8,287 nucleotides of DNA, from positions 1 through 8,287 of the forward strand of contig JAGGWI010000054.1 in the NCBI GenBank assembly GCA_021157505.1. Direction: 5' to 3'. The notes under the pieces are model-generated. The model searched no databases. It was not told the origin of the DNA and saw only the letters and a list, made by a program, of their open reading frames with translations. Both the position numbers and the translations under genes were made by a program. This DNA comes from Desulfuromusa sp. GTDB lineage: Bacteria > Desulfobacterota > Desulfuromonadia > Desulfuromonadales > Geopsychrobacteraceae. Below, piece by piece: positions 1 through 6,684 of this stretch (position 1 is the stretch's first letter; the number at the start of each line of letters is the position of its first letter).

Positions 1-2
1 AG

Positions 3-71
3 GCGGTCAGTTTCCTCAAGCAGGTCAAAAGTTATATTGATGATCCAGAAACACTGCTGCTGAAGGTTTGA
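3..71 (+). CDS. odhB: Dihydrolipoyl acyltransferase (E2), C-terminal end only; probably 2-oxoglutarate dehydrogenase succinyltransferase
   Basis: Only the last 22 codons and the TGA stop lie in the window; the gene starts upstream. The readable tail is AVSFLKQVKSYIDDPETLLL followed by KV. It matches the conserved end of the catalytic domain of lipoate-dependent E2 acyltransferases, where a helix of the form FL..(I/V)K..I(E/D)DP..LLL closes the protein. Among E2 types this ending is typical of the succinyltransferase of 2-oxoglutarate dehydrogenase rather than of pyruvate dehydrogenase E2, which ends differently. It transfers the succinyl group from lipoyl to CoA in the TCA cycle. The E3 gene lpdA follows 17 bases later, which supports the complex assignment. 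A branched-chain E2 cannot be fully excluded from so short a tail. Confidence 0.8.
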   Translation, partial: AVSFLKQVKSYIDDPETLLLKV

Positions 72-77
72 AACGAA

Positions 78-83
78 AAGGAG
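78..83 (+). promoter_or_regulatory. Ribosome binding site of lpdA
   Basis: AAGGAG lies 5 bases before the ATG at 89. This decides the start: an in-frame TTG at 68 would overlap the end of the upstream E2 gene, add seven charged residues not typical of the family, and has no such site in front of it. Confidence 0.75.
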
Positions 84-88
84 AACAA

Positions 89-1501
89 ATGTCCGAGAAA
101 ATTTATGACCTGATAGTGATTGGTGCCGGCCCCGGTGGTTACGTTGCGGCGATTCGTGCGGCGCAACTTGGTTTTTCGGTTGCCGTGGTTGAAAAACGGG
201 CAACTCTGGGGGGTGTCTGTCTGAACGAAGGTTGTATCCCCAGTAAGGCTCTGCTTGAATCAAGCGAGCATTTTTCCAGAATTAATCATGAACTTGAAGA
301 TCATGGTATCGAAGTGAGTGGTGCCAAGCTGGATCTGAAAAAAATGATGGCTCGCAAAGATGCCATTGTTGATAAATTGACCGGTGGAGTCGCCGGGCTA
401 TTTAAAAAGAATAAGATTGTTTCGATCACTGGTCAGGCGAAACTGTTGGCCGGGGGTGGTTCAACCCGGAAGATTGAAGTGACCGGTGCAGAGGGTTCAC
501 AACAGCTGGTTGCCAAAACAATTCTGCTGGCGACCGGGAGTGAAGCGATTGAGCTTCCTCACCTCATCTTCAATGGTCAAACGGTGATCAACGCCCGCGA
601 TGCTCTCAGCTTGACCGAAGTTCCCAAGCGGTTGCTGGTGGTCGGTGGCGGAGTGATTGGACTGGAGCTGGGTTCAGTCTGGAGTCGACTGGGTGCTGAA
701 GTCACTATTGTCGAAATGCTGCCGCAGATTATTCCCCAGGCCGATCCGCAGGTCGCTCAGACGCTGCAGCGGAGTTTGAAGAAACAGGGGCTGAAAATCC
801 TGTTGCAAACGCGACTCGATAAAATTGAAACAACCGCGGATGGTGTTCAGGCAACGCTGACAACCACTAAAGGGGAGCAACAACTGCTGTGTGACAAGGT
901 TCTGGTTGCTACCGGCCGTCGGGCGTACTCGGCTGAACTGGGACTTGAAGCTGTTGGCTTACAGACAAATAAACAGGGACAACTGGAGGTTGATGAGAAT
1001 TACCAGACAACAGTTTCCGGAATCTATGCCATCGGCGATCTGATCCCCGGCCCGATGTTGGCCCATAAGGCCAGCGAAGAGGGAGTTGTCTTTGCTGAAC
1101 GGCTGGCTGGTCAGCAATCTGCGGTAAATTACCAAGTCATCCCGGGAGTGACCTACACCTGGCCTGAAGTTGCAACAGTCGGAAAAAATGAAGCAGAGCT
1201 GAAGGAGGAGAATATCCCCTACAAAGCCGGTAAGTTTTTCTTTGCTGCCAGTGGTCGTGCCCTCTGTACCGGCATGAGTGAAGGTTTTGTCAAGGTTCTG
1301 GCTGACCCGGAGAGTGGCCGCATTCACGGTATTCACATTGTCGGTCCCCAGGCTTCAGAGCTGATTGCTGAGGCGACGACGGTCCTCTCTTTTGGCGGCA
1401 GTGTTCACGATCTAGCCGTGACCTGTCATGCCCATCCAACCCTGGCAGAGGCGCTCAAGGAAGCTGCTCTGGCAGTGAATAAAGAGGCGATTCACGCCTG
1501 A
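89..1501 (+). CDS. lpdA: Dihydrolipoamide dehydrogenase (E3 of 2-oxo acid dehydrogenase complexes)
   Basis: A cytoplasmic FAD-containing disulfide oxidoreductase of 470 residues, full length for the family. It reoxidises the dihydrolipoyl arm of E2 and passes electrons to NAD+. Visible in order: the N-terminal FAD-binding loop GAGPGG (12-17); the redox-active disulfide motif GGVCLNEGCIPSK with Cys44 and Cys49; the NAD-binding loop GGGVIG (186-191); the second FAD motif GIYAIGD (311-317); and the C-terminal dimerisation domain carrying the catalytic HPT..E pair, His449 and Glu454. The ATG at 89 is preferred over TTG 68 because of a clear ribosome binding site and a family-like N-terminus. The gene follows an E2 gene with a 17-base gap, so it is probably cotranscribed and serves 2-oxoglutarate dehydrogenase. 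It may also serve other lipoyl systems such as glycine cleavage. A terminator-like hairpin follows. No defects seen. Confidence 0.97.
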   Translation: MSEKIYDLIVIGAGPGGYVAAIRAAQLGFSVAVVEKRATLGGVCLNEGCIPSKALLESSEHFSRINHELEDHGIEVSGAKLDLKKMMARKDAIVDKLTGGVAGLFKKNKIVSITGQAKLLAGGGSTRKIEVTGAEGSQQLVAKTILLATGSEAIELPHLIFNGQTVINARDALSLTEVPKRLLVVGGGVIGLELGSVWSRLGAEVTIVEMLPQIIPQADPQVAQTLQRSLKKQGLKILLQTRLDKIETTADGVQATLTTTKGEQQLLCDKVLVATGRRAYSAELGLEAVGLQTNKQGQLEVDENYQTTVSGIYAIGDLIPGPMLAHKASEEGVVFAERLAGQQSAVNYQVIPGVTYTWPEVATVGKNEAELKEENIPYKAGKFFFAASGRALCTGMSEGFVKVLADPESGRIHGIHIVGPQASELIAEATTVLSFGGSVHDLAVTCHAHPTLAEALKEAALAVNKEAIHA

Positions 1502-1521
1502 TTTTTCTATCGTCGAGTCCC

Positions 1522-1550
1522 TTGATAAATAAAAGGTGACAGCTGACAAT
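1522..1550 (+). promoter_or_regulatory. Possible sigma70-type promoter for the M23 peptidase gene
   Basis: TTGATA (1522-1527) and GACAAT (1545-1550) are 17 bases apart, with five and four matches to the consensus hexamers. Transcription would start near 1557, leaving a leader of about 30 bases. The site overlaps the lpdA terminator hairpin. A second choice is CTGACA (1543-1548) with TATAAC (1568-1573), but its 19-base spacer and late start would remove part of the ribosome binding site. This is pattern matching only. Confidence 0.25.
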
Positions 1551-1561
1551 CACCCTTTTTT
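1535..1561 (+). terminator. Rho-independent terminator after lpdA
   Basis: GGTGA (1535-1539) pairs with TCACC (1550-1554) around a 10-base loop. A run CTTTTTT (1555-1561) follows, and an A-run precedes the left arm so that A-U pairs can extend the stem. The stem is short and the loop large, so this is a moderate terminator. Its position, 33 bases after the lpdA stop, is right for the end of the E2-E3 unit. Confidence 0.6.
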
Positions 1562-1576
1562 AGTAGCTATAACTAC

Positions 1577-1580
1577 GAGG
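1577..1580 (+). promoter_or_regulatory. Ribosome binding site deciding a TTG start
   Basis: GAGG, 7 bases before TTG 1588. The TTG start keeps a basic-then-hydrophobic N-terminal segment. The nearest downstream in-frame ATG (near 1744) would remove that segment, so the TTG is the supported start. Confidence 0.6.
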
Positions 1581-1587
1581 TTTAATC

Positions 1588-2892
1588 TTGAAATCATTGA
1601 AAAAACTGTTTCTTTTGCTGATTATTGTTGGTCTGGTTTCTGCTGGGGTTTTTTATTTTCGCGACACCAAGGCTCCCCAGTTGAGTCTGACCCCGGGAAG
1701 TGGTCCGATCTCCAAAAAAACTAAACTCCTACTATCTCTCAATGATGAAGGGATGGGGATCAAGAATGTTCAGGTCATTGTTATTCAAGAGGGGAAGCAG
1801 ACCCCACTCCTGAAGCGTGATTTTCCACCGCAAACAAGAGTGGCTGACCTGGAACTCGATCTTTCGGTTCTGAAACTGAAGGAAGGGGGTTTACAGATTG
1901 AGGTGATTACCACGGATCAATCGATTTATCACCTTGGCAAGGGGAACACCACCCAGCAGCTGTTTACCCTGACTTACGATACCCGTGCTCCCATTATTTC
2001 GATTCTCAGCAAGGCACACAATTTTACCAAGGGGGGGAGTGGCCTGGTGATCTTTGGTCTCAACGAGGAGGTCGAGATCAGCGGCGTTAAATTCGGTGAT
2101 TATTTTTTCCCGGCATATCAACAGGAATCGGGTCACTATGCCTGTCTGTTTGCTTACCCTTATGACGTAAAAGAGAGTGCTTTTGTCCCTCGGGTTATTG
2201 CTCTGGATCTAGCTGGAAATGAGCGGCAGTTGGGAATGTACTATCGCGCTAAAAATAAAAAATTTAGACAACGGAAAATCAACATTTCTGATCGATTCCT
2301 GGCTCAGAAAATCCCTGAATTTGAGAGTATGGTTACCGATATTGATGATCCTGTAGATATTTTTCTCTATGTCAATCGAACTGTTCGTCAGCAAAACCGG
2401 GATCAAATAGCAGAATTTTCCAGCCAAACAGCGTCCACTCCCCTTTGGAATGGAGCTTTCTTACGCCAACCAAAGGCAGCAAGTCTGGCCCGGTTTGCCG
2501 ATTACCGTACCTATTACTATAAGGGCAAAGAGATCGACAAACAGGTTCATCAGGGCCAGGATCTCGCTTCGGTCGCTCAGGCAGAGATTGTGGCCGGCAA
2601 CGCGGGAGAGGTTATCTGGGCTGAGTACCTGGGTATTTATGGGCTCTGTGTCATCATCGACCACGGTTTGGGATTGCAGTCACTGTATGCCCACATGAGT
2701 CAACTTGATGTCCAGCCTGGAGATGTTGTGGCTCGTGGTCAAATTCTTGGTCGTAGCGGCGCGACCGGTATGGCAGGAGGGGATCACCTCCACCTTGGTA
2801 TCTTTGTTTCAGGGGTCTCGGTTCAACCTATCGAATGGTGGGACGCCCACTGGTTGCAGGATAATATTGACATCAAATTGCAGATTCCCTGA
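1588..2892 (+). CDS. Secreted or membrane-anchored M23 (LytM-type) zinc metallopeptidase with Ig-like N-terminal regions
   Basis: 434 residues from a TTG start. Residues 1-24 form a short basic stretch followed by a hydrophobic helix, a signal peptide or N-terminal anchor that places the rest in the periplasm. About residues 28-220 look like two beta-rich, Ig-like segments, each opening with an AP motif (AP 29-30 and RAP 133-135) and the second ending with a DLAGNE motif. The C-terminal M23 domain spans about 315-415. Its zinc ligands are His321 and Asp325 in HQGQD and His402 in HLHLG. The likely catalytic histidines are His369 in YAHMS and His400. All key residues are present, so it is expected to be an active endopeptidase cutting peptidoglycan cross-link peptides, acting in wall remodelling or division. 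Its exact role and partners cannot be read from the neighbours. It is flanked by a terminator upstream and an AT-rich gap downstream, and so appears monocistronic. Confidence 0.9.
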   Translation: MKSLKKLFLLLIIVGLVSAGVFYFRDTKAPQLSLTPGSGPISKKTKLLLSLNDEGMGIKNVQVIVIQEGKQTPLLKRDFPPQTRVADLELDLSVLKLKEGGLQIEVITTDQSIYHLGKGNTTQQLFTLTYDTRAPIISILSKAHNFTKGGSGLVIFGLNEEVEISGVKFGDYFFPAYQQESGHYACLFAYPYDVKESAFVPRVIALDLAGNERQLGMYYRAKNKKFRQRKINISDRFLAQKIPEFESMVTDIDDPVDIFLYVNRTVRQQNRDQIAEFSSQTASTPLWNGAFLRQPKAASLARFADYRTYYYKGKEIDKQVHQGQDLASVAQAEIVAGNAGEVIWAEYLGIYGLCVIIDHGLGLQSLYAHMSQLDVQPGDVVARGQILGRSGATGMAGGDHLHLGIFVSGVSVQPIEWWDAHWLQDNIDIKLQIP

Positions 2893-2904
2893 ATAAACCG
2901 GTTT

Positions 2905-2933
2905 TTTTAAGCTGTTGTCGATAAATATATTAT
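2905..2933 (+). promoter_or_regulatory. Weak candidate promoter for the binding-protein operon
   Basis: The 77-base gap between the peptidase and the binding-protein gene is AT-rich and must carry the promoter if the transporter is a separate unit. The best -10 match is TATTAT (2928-2933, five of six). At 17 bases upstream there is only TTTTAA (2905-2910), a poor -35. No purine-riboswitch core and no clear operator palindrome were seen here. Confidence 0.22.
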
Positions 2934-2969
2934 GAAGTTATTTTCCCTTAACAGAGAGAGGTTTACTCA

Positions 2970-4046
2970 ATGAAAAAAGCTGTTCTGCTTCTTCTGGTCA
3001 TTCTGACCGTTTGTTTTTCCGCTAATGCTTTTGCTATTGCGGCAAAAAAAGAGATCAAAACCGGGTTTATTTATGTTGGCCCGGTTGGTGATGCCGGTTG
3101 GACTTATTCTCACGATCTGGGACGTCAGGAGATGGAAAAACTTGCCTATGTCGAACCCTCAACTTTTATTGAATCGGTTCCCGAAGGGGCGGAATCTGCC
3201 CGGGTGATCAATGGTCTGGTGCGCAAAGGACATAATCTGATTTTCACCACCAGTTTTGGTTATATGGATGCCACCATCGATGTTGCCAGGCGAAATAAAG
3301 ATGTGGTGTTTATGCATTGCTCCGGGTTTAAAACTGCGGAGAATGTCGGCACCTATTTTGGCCGGATGTATGAGCCCCGTTATCTGTCGGGTATTGTCGC
3401 TGGAAAAATGACCAAAAAAAATGTCATCGGTTATGTTGCTGCGTTCCCCATCCCGGAAGTTATCCGTGGCATCAATGCTTTTACCCTTGGAGTTCACAGT
3501 GTCAACCCCAAGGCTGAAGTCAAGGTTGTCTGGACCCAAACCTGGTTTGATCCAGGCGTTGAGCGTGATGCTGCCGATAGTCTGTTGGATGTCGGTGCCG
3601 ATGTCCTCACCATGCACCAGGATGCTCCAGCGACCATGCAGGCGGCAGAAGCCCGCGGCGCTTACGTTATTGGCTATAACTCTGATATGCGCAGCTTTGC
3701 ACCCAACGCTTTCCTGACCGCTCCGATCTGGAACTGGGGTTCCCTCTACTCCAAGCTGGCTGAAGAGGTTCACAATGGTACCTGGAAATCTGAGCAGATC
3801 TGGTGGGGGATGAAAGAGGGTCTGGTTCAACTTGCCCCTTTCAGTGCGAAGGTTCCTGCAGATGTTCAGGCTCTGGTGATCGAAAAAGCCAATGCCATTA
3901 AAGCTGGCTCCCTTCATCCCTTTGCCGGGCCGATCAAAGACCAGAGCGGTCAAGAGGTCGTTGCCGCAGGTCAAACTATCAAAGATGGTGATCTTCTCGG
4001 TATGAACTATTTTGTCGAGGGTGTTCAGGGGACGATTTCGAAATAA
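2970..4046 (+). CDS. BMP-family (PnrA/Med-like) periplasmic binding protein of a purine ABC importer
   Basis: 358 residues. It starts at ATG with GAGAGG (2956-2961) 8 bases upstream. Residues 1-22 are a Sec signal peptide: KK, a leucine-rich core, and an AFA cleavage site at 20-22. A cysteine occurs at 15 (LTVC), but the residue before it is Val and no lipobox is formed, so the mature protein is probably free in the periplasm. The mature part begins with the family signature near FIYVGPVGDAGWTYSHDLGR (33-52), followed by alternating strand/helix segments of a two-lobed sugar-type binding fold. Known BMP relatives bind purine nucleosides or bases (PnrA of Treponema, Bmp proteins of Borrelia). 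Here the neighbours, an RbsA-type ATPase, two permeases and a purine PRTase, support a purine ligand; which one is not visible. A strong hairpin terminator after the gene suggests it is made in excess over the membrane parts. Confidence 0.93.
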   Translation: MKKAVLLLLVILTVCFSANAFAIAAKKEIKTGFIYVGPVGDAGWTYSHDLGRQEMEKLAYVEPSTFIESVPEGAESARVINGLVRKGHNLIFTTSFGYMDATIDVARRNKDVVFMHCSGFKTAENVGTYFGRMYEPRYLSGIVAGKMTKKNVIGYVAAFPIPEVIRGINAFTLGVHSVNPKAEVKVVWTQTWFDPGVERDAADSLLDVGADVLTMHQDAPATMQAAEARGAYVIGYNSDMRSFAPNAFLTAPIWNWGSLYSKLAEEVHNGTWKSEQIWWGMKEGLVQLAPFSAKVPADVQALVIEKANAIKAGSLHPFAGPIKDQSGQEVVAAGQTIKDGDLLGMNYFVEGVQGTISK

Positions 4047-4061
4047 GTTGAATTATTAACC

Positions 4062-4091
4062 AAGGCACGCCCATCAGGGCGTGCCTTTTTT
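4062..4091 (+). terminator. Strong intrinsic terminator / attenuator inside the transporter operon
   Basis: GGCACGCCC (4064-4072) pairs perfectly with GGGCGTGCC (4077-4085) around the tetraloop ATCA. Two A-T pairs extend the stem to 11, and it is followed by TTTTTT (4086-4091). Outer AACCAA and TTGGTT segments can pair as well. It lies between the binding-protein gene and the ATPase gene. It would end most transcripts or protect the 3' end of the upstream message, giving more binding protein than transporter, as hairpins do in other binding-protein operons. Confidence 0.9.
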
Positions 4092-4099
4092 GGTTATCT

Positions 4100-5617
4100 A
4101 TGTCTGATATTTTACAGATCAAAAATATCCGTAAAACTTTTCCCGGTGTGGTTGCCCTGGACGATGTCTCCTTCTCGGTCGCTCCGGCTGAAATTCATAC
4201 TTTGCTGGGTGAAAACGGTGCCGGGAAAAGTACCCTGATGAATGTTCTGACCGGGCTTTACCATCCGGATCGGGGAGAGATCCGTGTTAACGGTAAGTTG
4301 GTGCACTTTACCAGCCCGCGCGATTCGCTCAACTGCGGTATCGGGATGGTGCATCAGCATTTTATGCTGGTTCCGGCCCACTCTGTTTTTGAAAACATTC
4401 TACTGGCTCTCGACGATGTCCCGATTTTCTTCAGTCGTAAAATTTACAAAGAAAAAATCCAGAAACTGATCGATGAATTCGATCTGGATCTTGATCTGGA
4501 TACTCCGGTCTGGAAACTTTCCATCGGTGCACAACAGTGGATCGAGCTGATCAAGTTACTGATGCGTGATTGTCAGCTGTTGATCCTTGATGAACCGACT
4601 GCTGTTCTTACCCCCCAGGAAGCTGAACGCTTGTTCAACGTTTTGCGGCGCTTGAAGACGCAGGGGAAAAGTATCATTTTTATCTCCCACAAAATGCGTG
4701 AGGTGATGGAAATTTCTGATCGTGTCACTATCCTCAAGAAGGGTTGCAGTCTTGAAACTCTGACTCGTGGTGATTTTGATGAGTCAAAATTGGCCTCGTT
4801 GATGATCGGTAAAGATAAAATTCCCCAATGGCAGAAAAATCTACAGATGTCCGATGAAATTGTCCTCGACATCCAGAACCTGTCGGTTCGCAATGATCGT
4901 GGTCTGGCTGATCTGGATGATTTCAATCTGCTGTTGAAAAAAGGTGAAATCCTCGGTATTGCCGGGGTGGCAGGAAATGGGCAAAAAGCCCTGGCAGAAG
5001 TATTGACCGGGCTGAAAAATACCAGCCAGGGACGGATTATGGCGGGGGAGAAAGATATCACCAACAGCAATGCCAGGTACTCCTATATCGCTGGAATTGC
5101 CCATATTCCGGAGGATCGAAAAACTATCGGTATCGCGCCAGATATGACAGTTGACGAAAATTTGATCATGAAAAGTTTCAAGAGTGGAATGTTCAGAAAC
5201 TGGATTTTTCAGGACAAAAAGGCGATCCGGCGTAATGCGGAAGAGAAAATAGAACAATTTGCGATTAAAAGTGGTCCCGATGGGACCCCGGTTCGTTATC
5301 TGTCCGGTGGAAATATCCAAAAAGTTATTATTGCCCGGGAATTATCCGAGCATCCTGCGGTTCTGGTGGCTCTCTATCCGACCCGTGGCCTTGATATTGG
5401 CAGCGCTGAATATGTCCATAAAGTTATTGCCGATGGTGCCGACCGGGGCATGAGTACAATTCTCATCGCCGAAGATCTGGATGAATTACTCAAGCTCAGT
5501 GATCGTATTGCGGTTATGTTTCGTGGCAAGTTGATCGGCTATGTCGATCCGCGTAAGACCACACGGGAAGAAATTGGTCTGATGATGGGTGGAGAAACTC
5601 CGGGAGGTGCTGAATGA
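4100..5617 (+). CDS. ABC importer ATPase with two nucleotide-binding domains (RbsA/YufO type)
   Basis: 505 residues, the usual size for a tandem ATPase of the ribose/nucleoside importer class. It energises uptake from the cytoplasmic face of the two permeases. Domain 1: Walker A GENGAGKST (37-45), Q-loop Gln86, signature-like LSIGAQQ (140-146), Walker B LLILDEPT (160-167), H-loop His197. Domain 2: a degenerate Walker A GVAGNGQK (289-296), an intact signature LSGGN (401-405), and a Walker B region VLVALYPTRGLD (421-432) in which Tyr426 stands where the catalytic Glu would be and Leu425 where the Asp would be. The H-loop His is also replaced, in AEDLDE. So one ATP site looks catalytic and one does not, as is known for BMP-type relatives. 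The start ATG has no visible Shine-Dalgarno sequence and follows the terminator by 8 bases. The 3' end overlaps the next gene by 4 bases. Confidence 0.95.
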   Translation: MSDILQIKNIRKTFPGVVALDDVSFSVAPAEIHTLLGENGAGKSTLMNVLTGLYHPDRGEIRVNGKLVHFTSPRDSLNCGIGMVHQHFMLVPAHSVFENILLALDDVPIFFSRKIYKEKIQKLIDEFDLDLDLDTPVWKLSIGAQQWIELIKLLMRDCQLLILDEPTAVLTPQEAERLFNVLRRLKTQGKSIIFISHKMREVMEISDRVTILKKGCSLETLTRGDFDESKLASLMIGKDKIPQWQKNLQMSDEIVLDIQNLSVRNDRGLADLDDFNLLLKKGEILGIAGVAGNGQKALAEVLTGLKNTSQGRIMAGEKDITNSNARYSYIAGIAHIPEDRKTIGIAPDMTVDENLIMKSFKSGMFRNWIFQDKKAIRRNAEEKIEQFAIKSGPDGTPVRYLSGGNIQKVIIARELSEHPAVLVALYPTRGLDIGSAEYVHKVIADGADRGMSTILIAEDLDELLKLSDRIAVMFRGKLIGYVDPRKTTREEIGLMMGGETPGGAE

Positions 5618-6684
5618 AGCTGGTGATTGAGCGCCGCGAAATATCCTCCGCGTTACTCCGTTTCAGTGCCCCGATTGCATCGATTGGAGTCGCTCTGTTT
5701 GTTGCCGGATTTCTGTTGCTTGCCAGCGGTGTCAGCCCTTTGGCCGCCTACAAAGAGATCCTGATTGAATCCCTCGGGTCACTCTATGGGTTGTCGGAAA
5801 CTCTGGTCAAAACCACCCCGCTGATTTTTGCCGGGTTGGGGGTCAGCCTCGCTTTTCGCATGCAAATCTGGAATATCGGTGCTGAGGGTCAGATTTATAT
5901 GGGGGCTATGGGGGCGACCTGGGTGGCTCTTTTTTCCGGGATTCAGAATCACTGGCTGATGATGACAGCGATGTTTTTTGCGGCATTCTTCTGTGGTGGG
6001 CTGTGGGCCGGGGTGGCCGGTTTTTTACGTGCTCGATGGCAGGTCAACGAGGTTATTGTCACTCTGTTGATGAACTATATTGCTATCCTCTGGGTTGATT
6101 ATTTGATCTATGGTCCATGGAAAGATCCCCAGGGATTCAACTTTCCTCTAACTGCCCAATTCAGTGATACCGCCCGGTTTGCTGAATATTTCAACACCCG
6201 TATGCATAGCGGTTTCTTCCTCGCACTGTTTTGTGCTTTGGTACTCTATCTGTTTATTGAACGAACTGTTTGGGGCTATGAAATCAAAGTTATCGGCAGT
6301 AACCCAAAAGCGGCTCAATATGCCGGGATGAATACCGGCATGGCAATATTTTTTGTCCTGTTTCTCAGCGGTGCGATTGCCGGAGTTGCCGGATTCAGCG
6401 AGGTTGCCGGGTTGCAGCATCGTCTCCAGCACGGCATCTCTCCCGGCTATGGTTATACGGCAATCATTATTGCCTGGCTGGCTAAACGGAGTGCCATCGG
6501 GGTGGTTGTTGTCTCCTTTTTGATGGGGGTGCTGCTGGTTGGTGGTGATAGTTTGCAACTGTTGTGGCAGTTGCCGGTTGCCTTTGTTTATGCTTTTCAG
6601 GGGCTGATTCTGTTCTTTCTTTTGGCCTCAGATTTCTTCATCATTTATCGGGTTAAACTGATTAAGGGAGTTATCAATGGTTGA
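5614..6684 (+). CDS. ABC importer permease 1 (BPD_transp_2 family, nucleoside/purine type)
   Basis: 356 residues, an integral inner-membrane protein with roughly eight to ten hydrophobic segments, for example about 19-40, 113-138, 147-166, 199-215, 241-262, 293-310 and 321-345. Family hallmarks are NIGAEGQ (87-93), NEVIVTLLMNYIA (145-157), GSNPKAAQYAGM (228-239) and the QHGISPGYGYTAI stretch (272-283) near the C-terminal half. This is the larger permease of the YufP/BmpE-like pair that forms a heterodimeric channel with the next gene product. The start ATG overlaps the ATPase stop in an ATGA and has a strong GGGAGG site (5602-5607) 6 bases ahead, so translation is probably coupled. It overlaps the second permease by 8 bases. 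No defects seen. Confidence 0.93.
   Translation: MKLVIERREISSALLRFSAPIASIGVALFVAGFLLLASGVSPLAAYKEILIESLGSLYGLSETLVKTTPLIFAGLGVSLAFRMQIWNIGAEGQIYMGAMGATWVALFSGIQNHWLMMTAMFFAAFFCGGLWAGVAGFLRARWQVNEVIVTLLMNYIAILWVDYLIYGPWKDPQGFNFPLTAQFSDTARFAEYFNTRMHSGFFLALFCALVLYLFIERTVWGYEIKVIGSNPKAAQYAGMNTGMAIFFVLFLSGAIAGVAGFSEVAGLQHRLQHGISPGYGYTAIIIAWLAKRSAIGVVVVSFLMGVLLVGGDSLQLLWQLPVAFVYAFQGLILFFLLASDFFIIYRVKLIKGVING

Noticed and set aside
68..88. TTG at 68 as the start of lpdA
   Set aside because: It would overlap the upstream E2 stop and consume the ribosome binding site that serves ATG 89; the added residues do not resemble the family N-terminus.
2895..2908. AAACCGGTTT followed by a T-run after the peptidase gene, as a terminator
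   Set aside because: The palindrome has no loop; with a minimum four-base loop only three A-T pairs remain, too weak for an intrinsic terminator.
2893..2969. Purine riboswitch upstream of the binding-protein gene
   Set aside because: Expected from the gene function, but the 77-base gap shows neither the conserved loop sequences nor a three-way junction pattern.
3159..3974. Long antisense open frame of 271 codons on the - strand within the binding-protein gene
   Set aside because: It lies wholly inside a gene with clear family motifs, has no recognisable domain, and reads like the complement of a coding strand rather than a protein.
4573..5320. Two overlapping antisense open frames (165 and 159 codons) inside the ATPase gene
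   Set aside because: Both are shadows of the tandem ATPase, whose motifs occupy the same bases; neither has a plausible start context or recognisable motifs.
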